From the IMG/VR virus record IMGVR_UViG_3300029787_000012, positions 3,671 to 30,174 of that record: a stretch of DNA of 26,504 nt, one strand, 5' to 3'. Within the stretch, counting starts at the first letter, position 1. Each line of letters opens with the position of its first letter. Position numbers and translations under genes: made by a program. A model generated the notes under the pieces. It did no database searches, was not told the DNA's origin, and worked only from the letters and a program-made list of their open reading frames with translations. Of the stretch, positions 6,675-13,611 are shown one piece after another. The stretch is from a virus.

Positions 6675-6688
6675 ACCGTATTTACGGT
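6675..6688. repeat. Inverted repeat ACCGTA-TT-TACGGT
   Basis: A perfect 6-bp inverted repeat with a 2-nt spacer, enclosing the GTAAATA promoter-like motif (minus strand, 6679-6685) about 45 nt before the 54-residue gene. It could be an operator or a chance palindrome. Confidence 0.4.
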
Positions 6689-6699
6689 TACAATTTAAC

Positions 6700-6737
6700 A
6701 AAAAGAAATGCCTACGAGTTTATACTCATAGGCATTT
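6700..6737 (-). terminator. Intrinsic terminator after the ParB-like gene
   Basis: A 14-bp stem (AAATGCCTATGAGT / ACTCGTAGGCATTT with one wobble pair) around an ATAA loop, followed on the minus strand by CTTTTTG. It is placed 7 nt after the ParB-like stop codon. Confidence 0.85.
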
Positions 6738-6744
6738 GGAGAAC

Positions 6745-7761
6745 TTAATCTTCTTCTTCTTGTCGGATTAAGTTTTTGGTTCTGTTAGGATCATCCTTCC
6801 ATTGTGAGAAGGTTCCTCCTTTGTCAGTTCCAATAGTTACGTAGCCTAGTACCTTTGCTACGGTGTTGTATTTCTCAAGTATCCTTTCAATGATGATCTC
6901 GTCTTGTAAAGGTCCTTGAGATTTTTTTGTCAACTCTGCAACTGATTCTTTACCCAAGTGTTTTTGAAGGTATTCTAATATGTACTCTTTTTTCTTACCA
7001 TCACCTACGTAGTTGTCGATAAAGTGGAAAGTTGCTGTGAGTCCACAGATCATATCACCTTTCAAAGTATTCCATCCTTTGAATGCTTTTGTTTCATTCA
7101 ACTGTTTATAGAGGTCAATTGCTTGAGTAGTGTAAGTCAACTTGTACTTTGAAATTGTTTCTTTGACTTGTTTGAAACCGTGGATTTGGTTTGTACCGTC
7201 ATCATCGGCACCAATTAACTCAACATGTACACCAAGTTTTTTGAAGTTATCTTCTATTGTACGAGCGTACTCTGCTCCTTGAGCAAGGTCTGCACGTAAC
7301 TTAGCAACAGAACTAACGTTAGTTCTTGATGTGTTGAACTCTTTGAAGTACTTTGCTTCAGCAATTTCACACTCCTCAACAGTAAACTTAAATGGGTGTA
7401 CTTGTATCTGAACTGGTAATTCAAACTCAGGAGCATCTTCGACATAGATTCCTGCTAATACACAAGTGTGCTGACCATCGACAACCATTAGGTCACCGTT
7501 TGGTCTTTTGAAAACAGAAAGAGGTTTAACCAATTCTGGTTTAAACACCTCTGCTTGTTTTATTAAGTTTGTGTTTATTAATCTCTGGTACTTAGAATCA
7601 ACTTTTAGTTCCTTTAAGGGAACGTATTCTACTTTAATGAACTGATTCTTTTTAAATCTTTTTCTTACGCCCGATATACCTCGACGTATGGTGTGTTCGA
7701 CTAGTTGCCAAACGTCCTGCACAGCAGAACTTACCCTTCTTAGGGGTGCGAATGCGGTCAT
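6745..7761 (-). CDS. ParB/sulfiredoxin-fold domain protein
   Basis: 338 residues from ATG 7761, chosen for CAGGAG 6 nt upstream; a longer in-frame extension to 7842 crosses the promoter and is rejected. The ParB-like core runs from about residue 45 (YVPLKELKVDSKYQR) to 105, with the family's phosphate-binding motif seen as VVDGQHTCVLAGI (DGQH at 95-98). In ParB-type domains this site binds or hydrolyses a nucleotide. The long remainder is mostly helical and charged and ends IRQEEED. A basic stretch, RRGISGVRKRFKKNQ (26-40), may touch nucleic acid. It has a strong late promoter and its own terminator, so it is expressed late next to capsid genes. Its role in the virus life cycle is unknown. 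Confidence 0.8.
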   Translation of the reverse strand: MTAFAPLRRVSSAVQDVWQLVEHTIRRGISGVRKRFKKNQFIKVEYVPLKELKVDSKYQRLINTNLIKQAEVFKPELVKPLSVFKRPNGDLMVVDGQHTCVLAGIYVEDAPEFELPVQIQVHPFKFTVEECEIAEAKYFKEFNTSRTNVSSVAKLRADLAQGAEYARTIEDNFKKLGVHVELIGADDDGTNQIHGFKQVKETISKYKLTYTTQAIDLYKQLNETKAFKGWNTLKGDMICGLTATFHFIDNYVGDGKKKEYILEYLQKHLGKESVAELTKKSQGPLQDEIIIERILEKYNTVAKVLGYVTIGTDKGGTFSQWKDDPNRTKNLIRQEEED

Positions 7762-7829
7762 GATTTTCTCCTGACTATGTGAATTAGCGTCCCTGACTAC
7801 GTTAAAAGTCTTTTGCGAGACGGTAAGAC

Positions 7830-7837
7830 TATTTATA
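7830..7837 (-). promoter_or_regulatory. Late promoter of the ParB-like gene (TATAAATA, perfect)
   Basis: The minus strand reads TATAAATA exactly, 68 nt before ATG 7761 and just after the gp23 terminator. The leader it would produce has a 6-bp inverted repeat (AGTCTT/AAGACT) at its start and two copies of TAGTCAGG, the second forming the ribosome binding site. Confidence 0.8.
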
Positions 7838-7839
7838 CA

Positions 7840-7867
7840 CAAAAAAAGAGACCCCGAAGGATCTCTT
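7840..7867 (-). terminator. Intrinsic terminator after gp23
   Basis: The minus strand shows AAGAGATCC, a UUCG tetraloop, GGGTCTCTT and then five further T. The 9-bp stem has one wobble pair. It starts 27 nt after the gp23 stop and marks the end of the capsid transcript. Confidence 0.9.
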
Positions 7868-7893
7868 AATATTATGTAATATAAGCGTCTTGC

Positions 7894-9261
7894 TTACATT
7901 AGGTTTGCTACTTTAACTCTTCTGTAGTAAGCGTTAGCATTCAAGTTTGAAGAATGCTGTGGGTCACTATTAGATAGAGCTGCAAGTCCCTTAGCAAATG
8001 GGTTAAGAACCATTCCATAACGAGTCTTAAACCCGATACGTGGTTGGAATGTATCCTGACCAATCGCTCTGTACATTTGTAGGGGCACATAAGGACAATA
8101 GAATAATCCTGCATCATATGCATTAGATCCTTTGTAACCTACAACGTAGTACTGATCGCTAGATACGTTTGCTGAGTATGGGTCGATGTATACTTTGAAA
8201 CGTCCGTTAAGTGTACCAACGAATGTGTTTCCTGTATCATCAACTTCTCCGATACCGCCAACTGCACCTTTGATTCCAGAATCGTAGTCAAGAACACCTG
8301 ACATAGCAAGTGCGGATGCAACATCACTAGAAGTGATGATCACATTACCCTTCCCTCTACGAGTCTCGTTTGCAATTGCGTTCGCGTCTCTCTCAATCTG
8401 GAACATAAGTCCTTTGAATTTCTCAACTGACCATCTTCCGTTTGAGTCAACGTCTAGATCGAATACACCAGCGTTTGCAACGTTAGCTTGTGCACCAGGT
8501 TTTGCACCTCTGTACACTGTTCTAACAACTTCTCTGTTGATTTCAGCAAGTATCTCTGTTGAGAGAATGTTTGCTAACTCAGACTCAGCATCCAATCCAT
8601 GGATTGCTTTCAAGTCTTGAGCAAGTTCAACTGAGTAGTCTGCTCTTAGGGCACGACCTTTAGCTTCAACCGCAATACGGTCTATGCTGAATGCCATTTC
8701 CATGAAAGCATTACCAGATGAATCTCCTAAAGATTCTTGCTCTGAAGTTGTGAACTTAGAAGATGCTAGGTCATAGTTACCTTCAGTTGTACCGCCACCA
8801 GTAGCATCGTTGATTAAACCTGGGTTTTTCTCAGTTGTTGCTGTTGGAGGTGTACCACCTTTAGTTCCAGAGAACTGTGCATCTGGTTCGTCGAAGAATG
8901 CTTCGTTTCCAGACTGGTTTGTATACTGAGATCTCATCGCAAAGATAAGTCCAGTAGGTCCTGACATAGGTTGAACGCCAGCAATGTCATAAGCAATAAG
9001 CTTAGGCATAGCACGACGGATCAAGCTAATTAGGATAGGATCGAAACCATCAATGGCTCCAGTTCCTGTTGTTTGTGTGTTGATAGGACCAACGTTTGTT
9101 GGTGCTTCTGTCAAAACTGCACGCTCTTCGCGTAAAGCTTTTTCTTGGTTGTCCAAGAGTATAGCAGTAACAGACTTACGATAGTTATCCTTTATCTCAG
9201 GAAGACCATCATGATTAAGTACTGGTGCCCACTTCTCTTGGAGTTTTTCTGCATTAAACAT
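7894..9261 (-). CDS. gp23: Major capsid protein gp23
   Basis: 455 residues from ATG 9261; a GTG four codons upstream leaves no room for the AGGAG site and is rejected. This is the T4 gp23-type HK97-fold hexon protein of the phage head. Recognisable stretches are FNAEKLQEKWAPVLNHDGLP at the N-terminus, GFDPILISLIRRAMPKLIAY, MSGPTGLIFAMRSQY and the C-terminal PFAKGLAAL region. The N-terminal helix is probably removed by the gp21 protease after LTE (about residue 52, before APTNVG), matching the family rule of cleavage after hydrophobic-x-Glu. It is shorter than T4 gp23 (521 residues). It follows gp22 and ends at a strong terminator; no promoter of its own is visible, so it is read from the gp22 promoter. 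Confidence 0.97.
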   Translation of the reverse strand: MFNAEKLQEKWAPVLNHDGLPEIKDNYRKSVTAILLDNQEKALREERAVLTEAPTNVGPINTQTTGTGAIDGFDPILISLIRRAMPKLIAYDIAGVQPMSGPTGLIFAMRSQYTNQSGNEAFFDEPDAQFSGTKGGTPPTATTEKNPGLINDATGGGTTEGNYDLASSKFTTSEQESLGDSSGNAFMEMAFSIDRIAVEAKGRALRADYSVELAQDLKAIHGLDAESELANILSTEILAEINREVVRTVYRGAKPGAQANVANAGVFDLDVDSNGRWSVEKFKGLMFQIERDANAIANETRRGKGNVIITSSDVASALAMSGVLDYDSGIKGAVGGIGEVDDTGNTFVGTLNGRFKVYIDPYSANVSSDQYYVVGYKGSNAYDAGLFYCPYVPLQMYRAIGQDTFQPRIGFKTRYGMVLNPFAKGLAALSNSDPQHSSNLNANAYYRRVKVANLM

Positions 9262-9300
9262 GCTTTTAAACACTCCTAGTGTTAGTTTGGGTTAACAGTT

Positions 9301-10356
9301 TTACAACCTTTTAGCGAGTTGTTGAACATATGAAGACATGCTCTCGCTAATGGCTTCAACTTTTGCTGGTTGCTCATCAGAAATCTCTTCTTTCACTTCT
9401 GGTTTCTTAGCACCGAAGTAAGACTCCTTAATTTGCTCCAACTTTTCACGATACGACTCCTCTGTTTTGAATTCCACTGCTTCAGCCAAGGATGTAAACT
9501 TGTCCTTCTGAACTTCTGCAAGTCCTCTGGATAGTTCGCTCAAGATCTCATTTTTACGATAGTTACCTACGGCTTCATGTAATGCAATGTTCTTCTCAAC
9601 TTGTTCGTTGAGTCGGGTCTCCATTTCATCAAGTTTGTTGCCCATATCAGCAACTGCATCTAACTGCTCATCTGGCAGATTGATGTTGCTTTCTACGAAC
9701 AATGCTTTTAATCCACCCATGAATGCTTCGGTGACTTCAGCACGTAGTCCTGCTTCAACAGCAAGTTCGTTCTCAGTCATCCACTCTTCACAAGCATATG
9801 AGAGGAAATTCTCTATACGACCAGCGAACTCTTCTTTGATAGTTTCGAGTTCTTCACCGATCCTGCGTTCTGCAGTTTCCTTAAGTGATTCAACCTTTGC
9901 AGAAACCTTTGCAGATACTGCAGCTTCAAATACGGTTGACGCTTTCTTTTGGAATTCTTCGTCAAGGTCTGCACCAGACAATACTGCCTTGATGTCTTCG
10001 TTGACTTCTTCTTCGGAGATTGTCTCTCCTTCAGCTTCTACGTCATCAAAAATCTTTGCAGATAATGCACCAGGCATACTAGATGATGCACCAGATGGTT
10101 TTGTTTTGATTGTAGAATCTCCTGTTGTTGCTACAGGGGCAGCAGCCTTAGCACCGACGTTATCAGGTCCTTCAGGCTTCTCTTTAGTTGAACCACCAAC
10201 CTCTGTTGCACTATTAGATAGTGGAGATGGTTGAGGAGGAACTGCACCTTTTTTGATAGCGGTATCGCCAGTGGCAGCATCTTCCTTTACTGTTTCTGTT
10301 TTAGGAGCCGCGGTTTCTGCGATCACCTTTTTGAATTTTTCATCAATACTTGACAT
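9301..10356 (-). CDS. gp22: Prohead core scaffold protein gp22
   Basis: 351-residue internal scaffold around which gp23 assembles; in T4 it is degraded by gp21 afterwards. The first 110 residues are Ala/Pro/Gly/Thr-rich and low in complexity. The rest is highly charged and helical (for example KVESLKETAERRIGEELETI), typical of a coiled-coil core. The C-terminus, SSYVQQLAKRL, resembles the conserved scaffold tail. T4 gp22 has 269 residues; the extra length is the N-terminal low-complexity part. AAGGAG stands 7 nt before ATG 10356, and a perfect TATAAATA lies 52 nt upstream. Its place between gp21 and gp23 is the T4 order. Confidence 0.93.
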   Translation of the reverse strand: MSSIDEKFKKVIAETAAPKTETVKEDAATGDTAIKKGAVPPQPSPLSNSATEVGGSTKEKPEGPDNVGAKAAAPVATTGDSTIKTKPSGASSSMPGALSAKIFDDVEAEGETISEEEVNEDIKAVLSGADLDEEFQKKASTVFEAAVSAKVSAKVESLKETAERRIGEELETIKEEFAGRIENFLSYACEEWMTENELAVEAGLRAEVTEAFMGGLKALFVESNINLPDEQLDAVADMGNKLDEMETRLNEQVEKNIALHEAVGNYRKNEILSELSRGLAEVQKDKFTSLAEAVEFKTEESYREKLEQIKESYFGAKKPEVKEEISDEQPAKVEAISESMSSYVQQLAKRL

Positions 10357-10407
10357 TTACGTACTCCTTAACGGATAAATTAGACTGCTTTAAGATTTAA
10401 TATTAAT

Positions 10408-10415
10408 TATTTATA
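10408..10415 (-). promoter_or_regulatory. Late promoter of gp22-gp23 (TATAAATA, perfect)
   Basis: The minus strand reads TATAAATA exactly, directly after the gp21 stop codon and about 52 nt before the gp22 ATG. It would give scaffold and major capsid genes a dedicated strong transcript. Confidence 0.85.
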
Positions 10416-10417
10416 AA

Positions 10418-11065
10418 TCACAAGCTTCTGAGTAATTGCTCGAAAGCACGGATCTTTCTTTCAGCAAGTTCCTCATATGAGGGAGCGTTATCCAAAGACT
10501 GTTGGATTGCTTCAATTTGTGCTTCTTTTATCTTGCCATCTACAAGTGTCCATTCCCTACCTTCCATGATGCCTTCAACGAAAGCGTCAGGTGCGGATGG
10601 ATCAGCAACTATATCTGCTGCTGTAGAAAGAACAAAGTCGTCGGCAACAACAGAGACAGCGTTCTCTTTTTTCAAAGAACCTAATCCTCTGGATGAAACA
10701 CCAAGTTGCACCCCTTCCTCTAGCAAGCTCTTTGCGATCTTACCCATTGGGGTTTCAAGTAGTTTTGCCTTACCAATAAAGTTATGACCCTCTGGTTGTA
10801 GTTCAACTATCTTATGCGACACACGATCCAAATTGATGGTAGGACCATCTGGATGTCCAAGTTCACCAAGAGCTCTTCCGCGTTTGATGAAATCTTCGTT
10901 GTACTTTTGAACCTCACGATTCATAGTACCAAACTTGTACATACGTCCATTACGATTAGTAATCTCGGTCTGTAAAAACACACCCTTAATATAGGTGTCT
11001 TTCTTACCGTCTTTTTCTTCTACAAGAATTTCAACGGGTTCAATTTGTTCCGTGATTAACTTCAT
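10418..11065 (-). CDS. gp21: Prohead core protease gp21
   Basis: 215 residues (T4: 212). Serine protease that digests the scaffold and trims the capsid proteins during head maturation. Likely catalytic residues are His71 in GELGHPDGP and Ser124 or Ser125 in QLGVSSRGLG, the arrangement of herpesvirus-assemblin-like prohead proteases. An acidic third member may be among the Asp residues of STAADIVADPSAPD. The N-terminus, GVFLQTEITNRNGRMYKFGT, is typical of phage prohead proteases. The ATG overlaps the previous gene's stop by one base (TGATG), so it is coupled to the gp67-like core gene. Identification is firm. Confidence 0.96.
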   Translation of the reverse strand: MKLITEQIEPVEILVEEKDGKKDTYIKGVFLQTEITNRNGRMYKFGTMNREVQKYNEDFIKRGRALGELGHPDGPTINLDRVSHKIVELQPEGHNFIGKAKLLETPMGKIAKSLLEEGVQLGVSSRGLGSLKKENAVSVVADDFVLSTAADIVADPSAPDAFVEGIMEGREWTLVDGKIKEAQIEAIQQSLDNAPSYEELAERKIRAFEQLLRSL

Positions 11066-11340
11066 CAGTTGGTTTCCTCTTGGTCGGGTTCGACGTTGCG
11101 GTTAATTACTTCCGCTGTTTCTTCTGGAGATGCTTCGCCTTCTGGAGGAAGACCTGTCTCTCTAGAATTTACATTTCCCTCATCAGGGACATGCGGAAAC
11201 ATTCTATTTGCAACATCTAATTTGCTTGCATCAACTGCTGCTGCAGCTTTTACTTGCAGCATATCTTTGAGTTTGTCTAAGGCATCTGCCTGTCCACCAT
11301 CCCAAAGTAGATCTACGATTTCTCGTTCCTGTGTAGCCAT
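11065..11340 (-). CDS. Small prohead core protein (gp67-like by position)
   Basis: 91 residues in the gap between portal and protease genes, where T4 carries gp67 and gp68. It starts MATQEREIVDLLWDGGQADA, has an Ala-rich helix (VKAAAAVDASKLDVANRMF), and ends in a very acidic Glu/Pro tail (PPEGEASPEETAE, then QEETN). A small helical acidic protein fits an internal core protein that is digested during maturation, but similarity to T4 gp67 itself is not evident to me. The ribosome binding site is weak. A candidate late promoter overlaps the gp20 stop just upstream, and the stop is coupled to the gp21 start. Confidence 0.75.
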   Translation of the reverse strand: MATQEREIVDLLWDGGQADALDKLKDMLQVKAAAAVDASKLDVANRMFPHVPDEGNVNSRETGLPPEGEASPEETAEVINRNVEPDQEETN

Positions 11341-11360
11341 AATATATTCTTTGTCTAGAT

Positions 11361-12974
11361 TTATTTATTACCGTTACCGTTTTGAGTTTGCGGAGGTTGC
11401 TTTGCTTGCTTGATTTGTGCCTTCTTCAACTCCTGATCTAATGCAAGATTTTCTGAATCAGCAGCTAACTGATCTCCTTCAAAACCTGTTTGATCTAGAG
11501 GGTCAAGAACCTTTCCGCTTTTTATATCATCTTCCATATCAACATCCATCTCTTCCATCTGTTTCTCAGTGTGTCCAAGAATCTCAGAACGGATGTATGT
11601 AGTGGAGAAATATTTACCAACATAAGGATCCATGGCAGCAATGACATTGAGTTTCTCAGTCATCATTTCAAGATTCTTAAGTTCTGTAAAGTGATTGTCA
11701 TAAAGATAGTCATATTGAATATGCTCCTTCATGTCATCCCAGTCTTCAGGAGTAATAACTCCTTTCAGGATGAGTTGAGTTTTTAGAGTGTCATTAAAAA
11801 CATCACTAAACTTTTTGCGGAGTTTACCCACAAACTTAGTAAACTTTAATTCGTCTCTAGTAATCTCAGATGATCTTCCGAGATTAAATGATGTAGCAGA
11901 ATCCAATCTACCTGCAGGAACATTTAACGCTTTGTAAAGTTTTGTTTGGAAATATTGCACGTCTGTCAATTCTCCAAGGTTCTGACCACCTGGTAATGTA
12001 GTGATTTCAGTTCCTCTGCCACCTTCTCTACGTGGTAACCAGAAGTCTTCCATCATTGACATGTATTTTCTGTCGTCTCTTATCTCTCCAGTGTTAGCAT
12101 CATATACTAATTTGTTTCTATAGCGACCCATTACCTCACGGAGATATTGTTCCGCTTTTACTTTTGGAAGATTACCTACGTCAATATAAAATATTCTACG
12201 CTCTGGTGCTCTGGATATCCTGTAAATTACAAGTGAATCTTCAATCATTCTAAGTTGATTAAGGACCTTTATACCCTTGTGCAAATAAGATAGTACAATA
12301 TTTCTATTAGTATCCATCAATCCAGACACCACATAAGTGATTGCGTCTTTTGCTATTCTAATTCCACTATTTGCAGAGGTGTTATTTAAACCTTTTGGAT
12401 TGTATAGGAAATACTCTTCGCCTTTACCGAAGTCGTACTTCATAAACTCATCAGCAGTTTTTGGTTTTGTTATCTGTCTTACTTTCTTTATCTTATGTGG
12501 ATCAATATATCTTAATTCTTTAATACCTTCTTGTGGTGCATCTAAATCAATTACTTTATGATAATATAAACGCCCATCAATGTACCATCTGCGGAACATT
12601 TCATGAGCTTTACTATCGAATGCTAATAAATTTTTAACATAATCAAACTCCTCGCGAATCATGTTCTTCACACTATCGCTAACTTCAAGGTTGTCAAGGT
12701 TGACTTGAACAGGACTATCGTTCTGATCAGCAACAATTGCCTCATGGATAATATCTTCAATCGCTTCATCCACTTCTGGATGCATAGCCATCTCACGATA
12801 TTTTTTCACCATATCGTATTCGGTCTTGAAATTACCGTCTAGGTCAAGATACTGACCATAGTAACCTCCAGCAATATAACTTGTAGCTCCATCGTCACTC
12901 GAAGGTTGGATAGGGGAAGGTGCCTTCCCCTTTGTCTCCTTCTTATTAAACGAGAAACCGAATAACTCTGCCAT
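11361..12974 (-). CDS. gp20: Portal vertex protein gp20
   Basis: 537 residues (T4: 524). It forms the dodecameric ring at the head vertex through which DNA is packaged by gp17 and to which the neck attaches; it also starts prohead assembly. Recognisable blocks are GNFKTEYDMVKKYREMAMHP with EVDEAIEDIIHEAIV, the FRRWYIDGRLYYHKVID strand, YRISRAPERRIFYIDVGNLP, the EDFWLPRREGGRGTEI region and LYKALNVPAGRLDS. The first 35 residues and the last 30 (KQAKQPPQTQNGNGNK) are low in complexity. AAAGGAA precedes ATG 12974, and a CTAAATA late motif lies 25 nt upstream. The gene is widely used as a marker for marine T4-like phages. Confidence 0.97.
   Translation of the reverse strand: MAELFGFSFNKKETKGKAPSPIQPSSDDGATSYIAGGYYGQYLDLDGNFKTEYDMVKKYREMAMHPEVDEAIEDIIHEAIVADQNDSPVQVNLDNLEVSDSVKNMIREEFDYVKNLLAFDSKAHEMFRRWYIDGRLYYHKVIDLDAPQEGIKELRYIDPHKIKKVRQITKPKTADEFMKYDFGKGEEYFLYNPKGLNNTSANSGIRIAKDAITYVVSGLMDTNRNIVLSYLHKGIKVLNQLRMIEDSLVIYRISRAPERRIFYIDVGNLPKVKAEQYLREVMGRYRNKLVYDANTGEIRDDRKYMSMMEDFWLPRREGGRGTEITTLPGGQNLGELTDVQYFQTKLYKALNVPAGRLDSATSFNLGRSSEITRDELKFTKFVGKLRKKFSDVFNDTLKTQLILKGVITPEDWDDMKEHIQYDYLYDNHFTELKNLEMMTEKLNVIAAMDPYVGKYFSTTYIRSEILGHTEKQMEEMDVDMEDDIKSGKVLDPLDQTGFEGDQLAADSENLALDQELKKAQIKQAKQPPQTQNGNGNK
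11362..11369 (-). promoter_or_regulatory. Candidate late promoter (AATAAATA) at the gp20 stop
   Basis: The minus strand reads AATAAATA, 7 of 8 to the T4 late consensus, overlapping the gp20 stop codon and 21 nt before ATG 11340. It may boost the core protein and protease genes. Confidence 0.5.
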
Positions 12975-12999
12975 AATATGTTAGGTTCCTTTACCTGAC

Positions 13000-13006
13000 T
13001 ATTTAG
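13000..13006 (-). promoter_or_regulatory. Candidate late promoter of gp20 (CTAAATA)
   Basis: The minus strand reads AACTAAATAGT between gp19 and gp20, 25 nt before the gp20 ATG, with an AAAGGAA ribosome site after it. Confidence 0.6.
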
Positions 13007-13011
13007 TTAGG

Positions 13012-13593
13012 TTATATAACCTCGTTATTTCCACCAGTAGATGTATGGTACTGATATGCGAACTCAACATCGAACTCTTCATAAGAATCGTTGTTGTCGT
13101 ATGCAACTGATACCTGAGATACACTTACAGGGAATCCAGCGAATAATTTGTATTCTCTGATTACTTCTAATTCTGTAGCGTTACCACCAAACTTGTTCAA
13201 CTGTGCAACTGTTATATCTTCTAAGATACCACCAGTTGTTACATCTGCAACTGCAGTGTTAGTGTCAACTCCGTTAGTAAGTTCGATCCACTTCTCATAT
13301 GCAGAACGTAATTCAAATGCATCGTCCATATAGAATGTTGCTGTCCATGTTTCATAAGTTCTGTCGCCAGGTACTTTGATTACACGTCCACGAAAAGGAA
13401 GTTCGACTGTTCCTACGTTTGTTGCTGGTAATGCAGCTGCCTTACACATGTAAGCAACCTCTCCACCTTGCACTTCTGTGATTGATGGTGGAGTTACCCC
13501 AGTTGGAAAACCGTGGTTTACTTGGAAGAGATTAGGACGAACACCACCCTTAATCGCTTTTTGAAAGGATAAAAGACCTAATGCTGTTGACAT
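13012..13593 (-). CDS. gp19: Tail tube protein gp19
   Basis: 193 residues (T4: 163). Major subunit of the inner tail tube. The chain opens LGLLSFQKAIKGGVRPNLFQ and VNHGFPTGV, followed by the family's beta-sandwich: PFRGRVIKVPGDRTYETWTA, FYMDDAFELRSAYEKWIEL, then YKLFAGFPVSVSQVSVAYDN and EEFDVEFAYQYH. These are the typical tube-protein blocks (PGDR-x-Y-E-W and the final Y-Q-Y-H strand). CGGAG stands 9 nt before ATG 13593. It lies 18 nt behind the sheath gene and shares its transcript. Firm identification by sequence and by the gp18-gp19-gp20 order. Confidence 0.95.
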   Translation of the reverse strand: MSTALGLLSFQKAIKGGVRPNLFQVNHGFPTGVTPPSITEVQGGEVAYMCKAAALPATNVGTVELPFRGRVIKVPGDRTYETWTATFYMDDAFELRSAYEKWIELTNGVDTNTAVADVTTGGILEDITVAQLNKFGGNATELEVIREYKLFAGFPVSVSQVSVAYDNNDSYEEFDVEFAYQYHTSTGGNNEVI

Positions 13594-13611
13594 TGTTAAT
13601 TGCTCCGTTAA

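Noticed and set aside
6675-6688. The inverted repeat as an integration site
   Set aside because: Too short, no integrase in view, and T4-like phages are not known to integrate.
7762-7842. 27-codon N-terminal extension of the ParB-like gene
   Set aside because: It would cover the TATAAATA promoter and leader, while ATG 7761 has a clear CAGGAG ribosome site.
9262-9273. GTG start four codons upstream for gp23
   Set aside because: The AGGAG site would abut the GTG with no spacing; ATG 9261 is preferred.
9587-10234. Long plus-strand open frame opposite gp22
   Set aside because: Antisense shadow of the charged, Glu-rich gp22 gene; low-complexity Ser-rich translation, no ribosome site or promoter.
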